Assembly (NCBI GenBank): GCA_003222065.1
Contig: QHUV01000207.1
Span: 1 to 6,173, forward strand
Source: Gemmatimonadota bacterium
Lineage (GTDB): Bacteria; Gemmatimonadota; Gemmatimonadetes; Gemmatimonadales; Gemmatimonadaceae
Length of the DNA stretch: 6,173 nucleotides
Direction: 5' to 3'
Shown here: one piece after another, positions 1 through 5,228 of the stretch
How positions within the stretch are numbered: the first letter of the stretch is position 1
Layout: each line of letters starts with the position of its first letter
The notes under the pieces: generated by a model
The model's database searches: none
What the model was told of the DNA's origin: nothing
What the model saw: only the letters and a program-made list of their open reading frames with translations
Position numbers and translations under genes: made by a program

Positions 1-2
1 AG

Positions 3-83
3 GCGCTGCCGCTTCTCTCGAAGGACGCGGTGGCCGATGAGATTCTCGATCGCGTAGAGAGGCTGTTGCGTGAGCGATCCTAG
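3..83 (+). CDS. C-terminal end of an upstream gene, possibly CoaBC (partial)
   Basis: An open frame enters the window at base 3 and stops at TAG 81-83, giving 26 residues. They read as a short beta-like segment (ALPLLSKD) followed by an amphipathic helix (VADEILDRVERLLRERS). This 'leP..SK..vA..Il..v..ll' ending resembles the C-terminus of bifunctional phosphopantothenoylcysteine decarboxylase / phosphopantothenate-cysteine ligase (CoaBC), which makes 4'-phosphopantetheine for coenzyme A. No catalytic motif lies inside the window, so the name is an inference from a short tail. Its end overlaps the GTG start of the glycosylase gene by 14 bases, which supports both being real and co-transcribed. 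The coding status is more certain than the identity. Confidence 0.45.
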   Translation, partial: ALPLLSKDAVADEILDRVERLLRERS

Positions 84-1005
84 AGAGCAGCTGCGGCGAT
101 ACCTCGAGCAGCGCCGCGAGCTCGGCGAACGTGAGTTCGTGCTCGACCAGCTGAGTGTCGAGGAGGCCTTGCGAATCGTTGGCGCGAAGCCGGAAGCTCC
201 TCCGCAAGTTAGTACCGATAGCGGCGCCAGCGACGTTAGGCGGGAGGAGAGCGCTGCACCCGATGATTGGCGCGCCGCGCTGCGTGCCGCGGGCGCGGCC
301 CCAGCGGCGAAGAAATCGGGGCGCGGGTCCGCACCGACAGGCATTCCGGCGTCGACGCCGGAAGTTGGCGGGCAGCTCGCGCCGCCTGGGATCGTCGTCG
401 GCACGACGTCCCGCGACCTGTTCGGCTCAGGCGGTCCGAGCATCGATTCGCTCGACTCGCTCGCGAAGGCGATCGCGACGTGCACGCGCTGTCCGCTCTA
501 CTCCACGGCGAAGAATCCTGTTCCCGGCGAGGGCAATCCGGATGCGGACTTCATGCTCGTCGGCGAGGCGCCCGGTGCGACCGAGGACGAAACGGGCCGT
601 CCATTCGTTGGGCAGGCGGGGCAGCTTCTCGAGAAAATTCTCGTCGCTATCGATTTTGCGCGCGCGGACGTTTTCATCGTGAACGTGCTCAAGCATCGGC
701 CACCCGGAAACCGAAACCCGCGCCCCGAAGAGGTTTCCGCATGCAGCCCTTATCTGGTACGTCAGATCGAGCTGATTCGGCCAAAGGTGATCGTCGCGCT
801 CGGCACGTTTGCCGCGCAGACTTTGCTCGAGACAAAGCTTTCTATTGGGAAGCTCCGGGGACAGATTCATCGCTATTACGGGGTGCCGCTGATCGTCACG
901 TATCACCCCGCCGCGCTGTTGCGGAATCCCGCCTGGAAGCGCCCCACCTGGGAAGATGTCCAGCTCGCCCGTCGAATACTCGATCGCGCCGTCAGCGGCG
1001 CGTGA
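70..1005 (+). CDS. Uracil-DNA glycosylase, family 4 (iron-sulfur type), with long N-terminal extension
   Basis: Removes uracil, arising from cytosine deamination or dUTP incorporation, from DNA to start base excision repair. The catalytic domain covers about residues 125-311. It has the first cluster cysteines C138 and C141 (CTRC), motif 1 GEAPG at 165-169 followed by EDETGRPFVGQAG, the NVLKHRPPGNRNP segment around 205-217, C225, and motif HPAALLR at 279-285. Family-4 enzymes usually have a Cys where this protein has His209, so the 4Fe-4S site reads C138, C141, H209, C225. Residues 1-37 form a charged helix (LRRYLEQRRELGEREF). Residues about 38-125 are rich in Ala, Pro, Gly and Ser, probably disordered, and hold an SRDLF motif at 114-118. 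At 311 residues it is about 100 longer than minimal family members. The GTG start at 70 has GAGAGG (57-62) at good spacing. The 3' end overlaps the dnaB start by 50 bases. A UdgX-like variant was considered, but its KRRIH-type loop is absent. Confidence 0.9.
   Translation: MSDPREQLRRYLEQRRELGEREFVLDQLSVEEALRIVGAKPEAPPQVSTDSGASDVRREESAAPDDWRAALRAAGAAPAAKKSGRGSAPTGIPASTPEVGGQLAPPGIVVGTTSRDLFGSGGPSIDSLDSLAKAIATCTRCPLYSTAKNPVPGEGNPDADFMLVGEAPGATEDETGRPFVGQAGQLLEKILVAIDFARADVFIVNVLKHRPPGNRNPRPEEVSACSPYLVRQIELIRPKVIVALGTFAAQTLLETKLSIGKLRGQIHRYYGVPLIVTYHPAALLRNPAWKRPTWEDVQLARRILDRAVSGA
114..1005 (+). other. Two-part layout of the glycosylase: disordered linker, then catalytic domain
   Basis: Within the glycosylase gene, bases about 181-440 encode a low-complexity Ala/Pro/Gly/Ser stretch with no recognisable fold. 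Bases about 445-1005 encode the alpha/beta glycosylase domain. The only compact hydrophobic motif in the linker is S-R-D-L-F at 409-423. This entry marks the domain boundary and is inferred from composition only. Confidence 0.4.
234..241 (+). repeat. CGTTAGGC octamer, copy 1 (in the glycosylase gene)
   Basis: CGTTAGGC read as D-V-R-R (GAC GTT AGG CGG) in the disordered linker, using an AGG arginine codon in a gene that otherwise prefers CGN. Confidence 0.5.
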
Positions 1006-1441
1006 TCCCTATCGCGATCGTCGTCCCCCGTATTCCGAGGACGCCGAGCAAGCTGTGCTCTCGGCGATGCTCATGGATCAGGACGCGGTGCTCCGCGCGA
1101 CGGAGACCGTGGACGACACGATGTTCTACGCGGAGCGTCATCGGCGAATCTTCCGCGCGATGATCGCGATCGCCGAGCGCGGCGGCGTCGTCGATCCGCT
1201 GACGCTCTCGGAGGAGCTTTCGCGGCGCGCCGAGCTGGAGGCCTCTGGCGGCAAGGACTATGTCGGCTTTCTCGTCGACGTCGTCCCGACGGCCGCGAAC
1301 ATCGATTACCACGCACAGATCGTAAAAGAGAAGAGCGGATCGAAGCGCTCCAGCATGGCGGCAGTACGGTCACGGGCGTGGCGAGTGGGTTCTCGGATCT
1401 CGACGATCTCACGTCAGGCTTCCAACCAGCCGACCTCGTGA
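956..1441 (+). CDS. dnaB: DnaB N-terminal domain fragment, ends out of frame
   Basis: As it stands this frame encodes 161 residues. Residues 1-25 are a variable leader. From about residue 24 the classic DnaB N-terminal sequence begins ([16 protein letters not shown]), and it continues through [13 protein letters not shown] and the [16 protein letters not shown] segment ending at residue 126. This domain mediates hexamer collar formation and primase contact. Residues 127-161 are Ser/Arg-rich, unlike any DnaB, and are the ATPase-coding DNA read in the wrong frame until the TGA at 1439-1441. ATG 956 is the only plausible start before the conserved block. It lies inside the glycosylase gene, and a GGAAG directly abuts it, so initiation is probably coupled to translation of the upstream gene. 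A free N-terminal domain could not act as a helicase. Confidence 0.75.
   Translation: MSSSPVEYSIAPSAARDPYRDRRPPYSEDAEQAVLSAMLMDQDAVLRATETVDDTMFYAERHRRIFRAMIAIAERGGVVDPLTLSEELSRRAELEASGGKDYVGFLVDVVPTAANIDYHAQIVKEKSGSKRSSMAAVRSRAWRVGSRISTISRQASNQPTS
1322..1342 (+). other. Deletion/frameshift junction in dnaB
   Basis: The reading frame of the N-terminal domain (codons starting at 1322, 1325, 1328 and 1331, encoding V-K-E-K) meets the frame of the ATPase domain (codons at 1333, 1336 and 1339, encoding E-R-I) here. The bases around the joint are purine-rich (AAAAGAGAAGAG), so short repeats of GAG/AAG could have served as microhomology for a deletion. No transposon end or target-site duplication is visible. 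The wild-type sequence is not available here, so the exact breakpoint cannot be fixed to better than a few bases. Confidence 0.7.
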
Positions 1442-2187
1442 TCGTCGCCGCACGACCGTCGATGGGAAAGACGGCGTTCTGTCTCAACGTCGCGCAGCAC
1501 GCGGCGATCGTCGATCAGGTCCCGGTTGCGTTCTTTTCGCTGGAGATGAGCAAAGAATCGCTCGTTCAGCGAATGCTCACGGCAGAAGCTCGCATCGACG
1601 CTCAGCGGCTGCGCAAGGGAATGCTCCGTGATGACGATTTTCCGCGCCTGGCGCGCGCCGCCGGCATATTAAGCTCCGCACCAGTGTGGATCGACGACAC
1701 GCCTGGCATCACGCTGCTCGAGATGCGCTCGAAGGCGCGCCGGCTCAAGGCAGAGTCGGGCGTGAAGATGGTCATCGTCGACTACCTGCAGCTGATGCAA
1801 GGTCCGTCCAACTCCGAGAGCAGACAGCAGGAAGTGAGCATGATCTCGCGAGGGCTCAAGGCATTGGCCAAAGAATTGAGCGTTCCCGTAATTGCGCTCT
1901 CGCAGCTCTCCCGGGCCCCCGAGCAGCGGACCGGCGAGCATAAACGGCCGCAACTCTCCGACCTCCGTGAATCGGGCGCGATCGAGCAGGATGCCGATCT
2001 GATCATGTTCCTCTACCGACAAGAGATGTACGACGGGCCGGTCGACAAGGACGGGAACTCGCTCGAGGGAAAAGCCGAGGTGATCGTCGGCAAACAGCGC
2101 AACGGCCCAACCGGCGTCGTCAATCTACATTTCCATAAGCAATACACGCGGTTCGAGAACTATTCGAAGCGGCCCTCCGATCAGTAA
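1378..2187 (+). CDS. dnaB: DnaB C-terminal RecA-like ATPase domain fragment
   Basis: The ATP-driven motor half of DnaB is complete from about [19 protein letters not shown] onward. Numbering from GTG 1378: Walker A ARPSMGKT spans 25-32 with Lys31. Walker B is [10 protein letters not shown] with Asp135. The DNA-loop region follows ([12 protein letters not shown]), then [18 protein letters not shown] from 194, and the KQRNGP motif with the arginine-finger candidate Arg241. The protein ends [11 protein letters not shown]. The frame stays open upstream of 1378 (15 DnaB-like residues starting ERIEALQ at 1333), so GTG 1378 is only the first available start codon, not a natural one; it encodes the Val of VTGV. 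No Shine-Dalgarno sequence precedes it. No intein interrupts the domain, although DnaB is a common intein site. Confidence 0.8.
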   Translation: MASGFSDLDDLTSGFQPADLVIVAARPSMGKTAFCLNVAQHAAIVDQVPVAFFSLEMSKESLVQRMLTAEARIDAQRLRKGMLRDDDFPRLARAAGILSSAPVWIDDTPGITLLEMRSKARRLKAESGVKMVIVDYLQLMQGPSNSESRQQEVSMISRGLKALAKELSVPVIALSQLSRAPEQRTGEHKRPQLSDLRESGAIEQDADLIMFLYRQEMYDGPVDKDGNSLEGKAEVIVGKQRNGPTGVVNLHFHKQYTRFENYSKRPSDQ

Positions 2188-2210
2188 CGCGCCGGGCGGA
2201 CAACCAGGAT

Positions 2211-2218
2211 CGTTAGGC
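2211..2218 (+). repeat. CGTTAGGC octamer, copy 2 (dnaB-radA spacer)
   Basis: The only non-coding copy. Its last base is the first base of the long inverted repeat that begins at 2218. Confidence 0.5.
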
Positions 2219-2377
2219 AATTTATCACGGATTTCCCGGATGACAGCGACGGATCGCTCCATGCGGCGCGGACGTTCATCGTACCGAACCTCAGAAGCAA
2301 ATTGTTTCGTTACGGAGTACACACCCATGTCGGTCACGGAGCAATCCGGAACGATCCGGGTAATCCGTGATGCATTG
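2218..2377 (+). repeat. Long imperfect inverted repeat / predicted RNA hairpin upstream of radA
   Basis: The outer arms are 2218-2241 and 2354-2377 and pair at 21 of 24 positions. The core ATCACGGATTTCCCGGAT (2224-2241) matches the reverse complement of 2354-2371 at 17 of 18. After a small asymmetric internal loop the pairing resumes between 2250-2263 and 2335-2348 at 12 of 14. CGGAT occurs three times in the left arm (2228, 2237, 2250) and ATCCG three times in the right arm (2344, 2354, 2363), in register. The apical loop (about 2264-2334) contains a GGAG and the ATG of the small ORF. It could be a regulatory mRNA structure, a short non-autonomous transposon relic (MITE-like, about 160 bp) or an invertible segment. 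No clear target-site duplication is seen. Confidence 0.65.
2314..2317 (+). promoter_or_regulatory. Shine-Dalgarno sequence for the 31-codon leader ORF
   Basis: GGAG lies 9 bases before ATG 2327. It is the only good ribosome-binding site in the dnaB-radA spacer, since none precedes radA itself. It sits in the loop of the predicted hairpin, so it would stay exposed when the stem forms. Confidence 0.45.
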
Positions 2378-2422
2378 GCCGAAGTAACCCGGATGCCCGC
2401 TGGCAACACCGATATCGACTGA
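2327..2422 (+). CDS. Possible small leader protein (31 aa) coupled to radA
   Basis: An ATG with a well-placed GGAG opens a 31-codon frame whose TGA (2420-2422) shares its last base with the radA ATG (TGATG). The product begins MSVTEQSGTIRVIRDALAEV and ends MPAGNTDID. It is hydrophilic, with one likely amphipathic helix and no signal peptide or membrane segment. I recognise no family; a faint likeness to the first helix of acyl carrier proteins is too weak to use. radA has no Shine-Dalgarno of its own, so the likeliest role, if the ORF is real, is to deliver ribosomes to radA by termination-reinitiation. The hairpin's right arm falls within its codons 3-17, so ribosomes on it would melt the stem. 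A longer frame from 2240 exists but has no ribosome-binding site. Only the stop/start overlap and ribosome-binding site support it, so it may be non-coding. Confidence 0.35.
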   Translation: MSVTEQSGTIRVIRDALAEVTRMPAGNTDID

Positions 2423-3825
2423 TGGCACGCACGAAGACCGTTTATCGCTGCAGCGAATGCGGCGCCGAACATTCCAAATGGCAGGGGCGCTGTGACACCT
2501 GCGGCGAGTGGAATACGCTCGTCGAAGAGAGCGTTGCGCCCAAGGTCGCCATGGCGGCCGGAGGCGCAGCGCGGCGCATCGGCGGGACGCGCACGTTAGG
2601 CGAAGGCGGAAGCGTCGCGACCACGCCGCGACTGCGCGATATCAGCGGATCGGATGCCAAACGATGGAAAACCGGACTCGATGAATTCGACTTCGTCGTC
2701 GGCGGCGGCATTGTCCCCGGCTCGATGGTCCTCATCGGTGGCGAGCCGGGCATCGGAAAATCCACGCTCCTGCTCCAAGTCGCGGCGCGGCTCCAGGCGT
2801 CGGGACATCGGACGCTCTATGCGTCGGGCGAGGAATCCCCACTCCAAGTAAAGCTGCGTGCCGATCGGCTGAGTGGCGACGCCGGCGACGTGGAGCTTCT
2901 GACTGAAACGAATCTCGAGACCGTCCTCGCGACCGCGGCATCAGCCGCCCCCTCAGCGCTCATCGTTGACTCGATTCAGACGGTGTTCACCGCCGATCTC
3001 GAAGGGGCGCCGGGCAATGTCGGCCAGGTGCGCGAGTGCGCCGCCCGCTTGATGCGCTTCGCGAAGGAGAGTGGAACGACAGTGTTCGTCGTCGGGCATG
3101 TCACGAAAGGCGGCGGAATTGCTGGACCGAAAACGCTCGAGCACATCGTCGATACCGTGCTCTATTTCGAGGGCGAATCGACACTCGACCATCGAGTGTT
3201 GCGCGCAACCAAGAACCGCTTCGGGTCCGTTGACGAGATCGGCGTGTTTCGCATGTCTGAAACCGGTCTCGATCCGGTCGACAATCCGTCGGAGCTGTTC
3301 CTCGGCGATCGCCATACTCACGCATCGGGTAGCGCGATCACGGCACTGCTGGAAGGCACGCGACCCGTTCTGATCGAGGTACAGGCGCTCGCCGCGAAAG
3401 CCGGCTTCGGCACGCCGCAGCGCGTCGCGACCGGATATGACGGACGCCGCCTCGCGCTCTTGCTTGCCGTCCTCGACAAGCGCGCCGGCCTCTCCTTCGC
3501 ATCGCTCGACGTTTTTCTCAACGTTGTCGGCGGCGTTAGGCTGCAAGAGCCGGCAGGCGACCTCGCCGTGGCGGCCGCGCTCGCGTCGAGCGTCTATGAA
3601 CGCGCGCTTCCCGCGGACGGCGTCTTCATCGGCGAGGTAGGACTCGGTGGAGAGGTCCGTCCCGTCTCTCAGGTCGAGCGGCGCATAGCCGAAGCGGCGA
3701 ACATGGGGATGACGCGCGTCTTCGTCGCCGAGCGCGGCGTGCCGAAACGCGCTGGCGCGACGAGAGACGTCCAGGTCATTGGCGTGCGCACGATCACCCA
3801 GCTCTTCGAGAAGCTATTCGCGTGA
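2422..3825 (+). CDS. radA: DNA repair protein RadA (Sms)
   Basis: RadA is a RecA-related, DnaB-like ATPase that drives branch migration of recombination intermediates and helps repair stalled forks. All expected parts are present in 467 residues, the usual length (E. coli about 460). They are an N-terminal zinc finger C10-x2-C13...C24-x2-C27 with the SKWQGRCDTCGEW signature, Walker A GGEPGIGKST (106-115, Lys113), Walker B LIVDS (Asp183), the RadA-specific KNRFG motif (264-268), and a C-terminal Lon-protease-like domain with FIGEVGLGGEVRPVSQVERR but no protease function expected. ATG 2422 is supported by the conserved start of the zinc finger. No Shine-Dalgarno is seen in the preceding 20 bases, which points to coupling with the frame ending at 2422. 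The end overlaps ispD by 4 bases. Two CGTTAGGC octamers (2594 and 3534) lie inside and appear to contain this gene's only TTA and only AGG codon. Confidence 0.97.
   Translation: MARTKTVYRCSECGAEHSKWQGRCDTCGEWNTLVEESVAPKVAMAAGGAARRIGGTRTLGEGGSVATTPRLRDISGSDAKRWKTGLDEFDFVVGGGIVPGSMVLIGGEPGIGKSTLLLQVAARLQASGHRTLYASGEESPLQVKLRADRLSGDAGDVELLTETNLETVLATAASAAPSALIVDSIQTVFTADLEGAPGNVGQVRECAARLMRFAKESGTTVFVVGHVTKGGGIAGPKTLEHIVDTVLYFEGESTLDHRVLRATKNRFGSVDEIGVFRMSETGLDPVDNPSELFLGDRHTHASGSAITALLEGTRPVLIEVQALAAKAGFGTPQRVATGYDGRRLALLLAVLDKRAGLSFASLDVFLNVVGGVRLQEPAGDLAVAAALASSVYERALPADGVFIGEVGLGGEVRPVSQVERRIAEAANMGMTRVFVAERGVPKRAGATRDVQVIGVRTITQLFEKLFA
2594..2601 (+). repeat. CGTTAGGC octamer, copy 3 (in radA)
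   Basis: Read as T-L-G-E (ACG TTA GGC GAA) in the variable region between zinc finger and ATPase domain. It supplies what appears to be the only TTA codon in radA. Confidence 0.5.
3534..3541 (+). repeat. CGTTAGGC octamer, copy 4 (in radA)
   Basis: Read as G-V-R-L (GGC GTT AGG CTG) in the Lon-like domain, using what appears to be the only in-frame AGG codon in radA. Confidence 0.5.
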
Positions 3826-4547
3826 CTGTCGACGCCGGCGGCGCGACCTCGGCGGACTCGGCGCGCGACGTCGGTGTCGTGATCGTTGCCGGCGGAGCGA
3901 GCACACGCGCCGGTGGCGGGGAGTTGAAGCAGCTGCGCTGGGTAGCTGGCAAGCCGATGCTGCTTCACAGTCTGCAAAGCTTCATGGCGCGCCGGGACGT
4001 GATCAGCGTCGTCTGCGTCCTCCCGCACAAGTACGCCGGTGACCCTCCACCATGGATTTTCCAATGTGACGTCGACCGACTCATGATCGCGCCAGGAGGA
4101 AAAACGCGAACGGAGTCGGTCGCCAGTGGCCTCGATGACCTGCCTGACGAGGCGAGCATCGTCCTTGTTCATGATGCAGCGCGACCGCTCGTTGACGATG
4201 CAACCATCGACCGAGTGGTGCAGCACGTGCGCACGGGCGAGCCCGCCATCGCGGCGCTGCCTATGACAGACACGCTCAAGGAAGTCGACCAATCCCATCG
4301 CATCGTTCGCACGCTGGAACGCGCGCTGCTGTGGCGCGCCCAAACGCCGCAAGGGTTTCCCCGAGAGGTGATCGTCCGCGCGCACCGCGAGGCAGCCGCG
4401 GCGCGGATCTCGGCGACAGACGATGCGGCACTCTGTGAGCGACTCGGTATCTCCGTCGCCGTCGTGCGCGGAAGCGAGCGTGCGATCAAGATCACCGAGG
4501 AAGAGGATTTCGCGCGTGTCGAGGCGATCGCGAGGTCTGACGAGTGA
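3822..4547 (+). CDS. ispD: 2-C-methyl-D-erythritol 4-phosphate cytidylyltransferase
   Basis: Third step of the MEP isoprenoid pathway: joins MEP to CTP to give CDP-methylerythritol and pyrophosphate; cytosolic, usually a dimer. The 241-residue protein is close to the usual length. It has the nucleotide-binding loop VIVAGGASTR (20-29, Arg29) with catalytic Lys36 seven residues later, as in E. coli (Arg20/Lys27). Further motifs are GGKTRTESV (92-100), VHDAARP (116-122), QTPQGF (174-179), TDDA (199-202) and a C-terminal IKITEEEDF. The usual PKQY around the lysine is LKQL here, a conservative departure. The first 17 residues are an Ala/Gly/Asp extension before the first strand. GTG 3822 is chosen because it forms a GTGA overlap with the radA stop and has GAGAAG 8 bases upstream; no later start leaves the first strand intact. 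ispF is not adjacent. Confidence 0.95.
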   Translation: MTVDAGGATSADSARDVGVVIVAGGASTRAGGGELKQLRWVAGKPMLLHSLQSFMARRDVISVVCVLPHKYAGDPPPWIFQCDVDRLMIAPGGKTRTESVASGLDDLPDEASIVLVHDAARPLVDDATIDRVVQHVRTGEPAIAALPMTDTLKEVDQSHRIVRTLERALLWRAQTPQGFPREVIVRAHREAAAARISATDDAALCERLGISVAVVRGSERAIKITEEEDFARVEAIARSDE

Positions 4548-5224
4548 CGGCGCTACGACGGGACGCGCTCGCGATTCCGTTCTGGTCCCCCGAGGAGGTG
4601 CACTCGGCGACGCGGCAGGCGCTCGCGCATCTCGAGATGCGTCGCGTGCTCGCGTATCCGACCGAGACCGTGTACGGATTCGGCGGGGCTATCGATCGCG
4701 ATTCCGTGGATGCACTCGTTAACATGAAGCGCCGCCCGCCGGGCAAGCCGTTCTTGTTGTTGATTGCCGGAAGCGATATGCTCGAGCGCCTCGATGTACA
4801 CTTGCCGAGCTACGCGGCGAATCTCGCGGCGCGGCATTGGCCAGGCCCACTGACATTGGTGCTGCCCGGTGCTGAGCGGCGTGTCCCCGATCGGCTGCGC
4901 GGTCCAGAGGGCGGAATCGCGGTGCGGTGGACGAGCCACGTCGGAATCTCGCGGCTCATTCGCGCGCACGGCGACGCCATCACGTCGACGAGCGCCAACC
5001 GTCCGGGGGTTCCGCCGGCCACGTCTGCAGGAGAGATTCTTTCGCAGTGGGGAGACGCGATTACGCGGGGACAGCTGCGAGTGCTCGATGGCGGACGATT
5101 GAGACCGTCGCCACCCTCGACCGTGGTGGATTGCACCGGTCGCCGTCCGCGCGTAATTCGGCCTGGGGCAATCGCCGCCGCCGTGCTACGCGAGAGCGTA
5201 CCCAACTTGATCGGAGACGCCTGA
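4544..5224 (+). CDS. tsaC: L-threonylcarbamoyladenylate synthase, single-domain TsaC/YrdC type
   Basis: Makes threonylcarbamoyl-AMP from threonine, bicarbonate and ATP, the donor for the universal t6A37 modification of tRNAs reading ANN codons; TsaD with TsaB/TsaE transfers the group. The 226 residues cover only the YrdC/Sua5 catalytic fold, without the extra C-terminal Sua5 domain. Motifs are YPTETVYGFG (38-47), MKRRPPGKPFLLLI (61-74) with the basic KR...KP pair, HWPGPLTLVL, GIAVRW, ITSTSAN (146-152) and SPPSTVVD near the end. GTG 4544 overlaps the ispD stop as GTGA, with GAGG 8 bases before it; an in-frame GTG at 4598 has its GAGGAG too close. The next gene starts 4 bases after the stop and encodes a YwlE-like phosphatase, matching the Bacillus ywlC-ywlE neighbourhood. 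Confidence 0.93.
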   Translation: MTALRRDALAIPFWSPEEVHSATRQALAHLEMRRVLAYPTETVYGFGGAIDRDSVDALVNMKRRPPGKPFLLLIAGSDMLERLDVHLPSYAANLAARHWPGPLTLVLPGAERRVPDRLRGPEGGIAVRWTSHVGISRLIRAHGDAITSTSANRPGVPPATSAGEILSQWGDAITRGQLRVLDGGRLRPSPPSTVVDCTGRRPRVIRPGAIAAAVLRESVPNLIGDA

Positions 5225-5228
5225 TCGC

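Larger units (their letters stand above)
956..2187 (+). pseudogene. dnaB: Replicative DNA helicase dnaB, disrupted by an internal deletion with frameshift
   Basis: DnaB is the ring-shaped hexameric helicase that unwinds DNA at the replication fork and interacts with primase. Both halves of one dnaB gene are here, in order, but in different frames. The first half reads from ATG 956 to IVKEK (ending at 1333). The second half reads on from E-R-I-E-A-L at 1333 into the ATPase domain and stops at 2185-2187. Against E. coli and Bacillus-type DnaB (about 450-470 residues, compared from memory), about 60 codons are missing at the junction. They would encode the end of the N-terminal helical hairpin and the linker helix that docks on the neighbouring subunit. 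Frame arithmetic gives a lost length of 3n+1 bases. DnaB is normally essential, so a sequencing or assembly error, a second intact dnaB elsewhere, or a real lesion must be considered. All other motifs look undamaged, which argues against old decay. Confidence 0.8.
2188..2421 (+). other. Spacer between dnaB and radA: hairpin and possible leader ORF
   Basis: This 234-base gap is the only sizeable break in an otherwise overlapping gene chain. It is less GC-rich than the flanking genes in places (CAATTTATC, GCAAATTGTTTCG). It holds one CGTTAGGC octamer, a long imperfect inverted repeat and a possible 31-codon ORF ending on the radA start. No convincing sigma-70 promoter and no U-tract terminator were found. 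The best promoter guess, GGACAA (2197-2202) with TTTATC (2221-2226), is too weak to annotate. Confidence 0.6.

Noticed and set aside
1322..1336. Programmed -1 frameshifting joining the two dnaB halves
   Set aside because: There is no X-XXY-YYZ slippery heptamer. Even after a frameshift the product would still lack about 60 residues of linker, so recoding cannot restore DnaB.
1333..2187. Intein or insertion element as the cause of the dnaB break
   Set aside because: Sequence is missing, not added. The Walker A site and other usual intein positions are uninterrupted, and no transposon ends are present.
2188..2220. Rho-independent terminator after dnaB
   Set aside because: No GC-rich stem followed by a T-run. 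The nearby long inverted repeat has a 71-base or longer loop and no U-tract after it.
2197..2226. Sigma-70-like promoter GGACAA-18-TTTATC before radA
   Set aside because: Both boxes match the consensus poorly and the downstream hairpin confuses interpretation; not enough to annotate.
2240..2422. A longer 60-residue version of the spacer ORF starting at ATG 2240
   Set aside because: ATG 2240 lies inside the left arm of the hairpin with no Shine-Dalgarno. The residues before 2327 are Arg/Ser-rich and look like translated non-coding DNA. The 2327 start is better placed.
2327..2422. The small ORF as a truncated acyl carrier protein
   Set aside because: Only a vague likeness to a first ACP helix. 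The DSL phosphopantetheine site is absent and nothing beyond the first helix is present, so the name cannot be supported.
2953..3546. 197-residue reverse-strand open frame inside radA
   Set aside because: Fully within radA on the opposite strand with no family resemblance; a composition-driven shadow.
3669..4385. 238-residue reverse-strand open frame over radA/ispD
   Set aside because: It is antisense to conserved ispD and radA motifs, shows no recognisable domain, and has the Arg/His/Asp-rich makeup typical of shadow frames in high-GC DNA.
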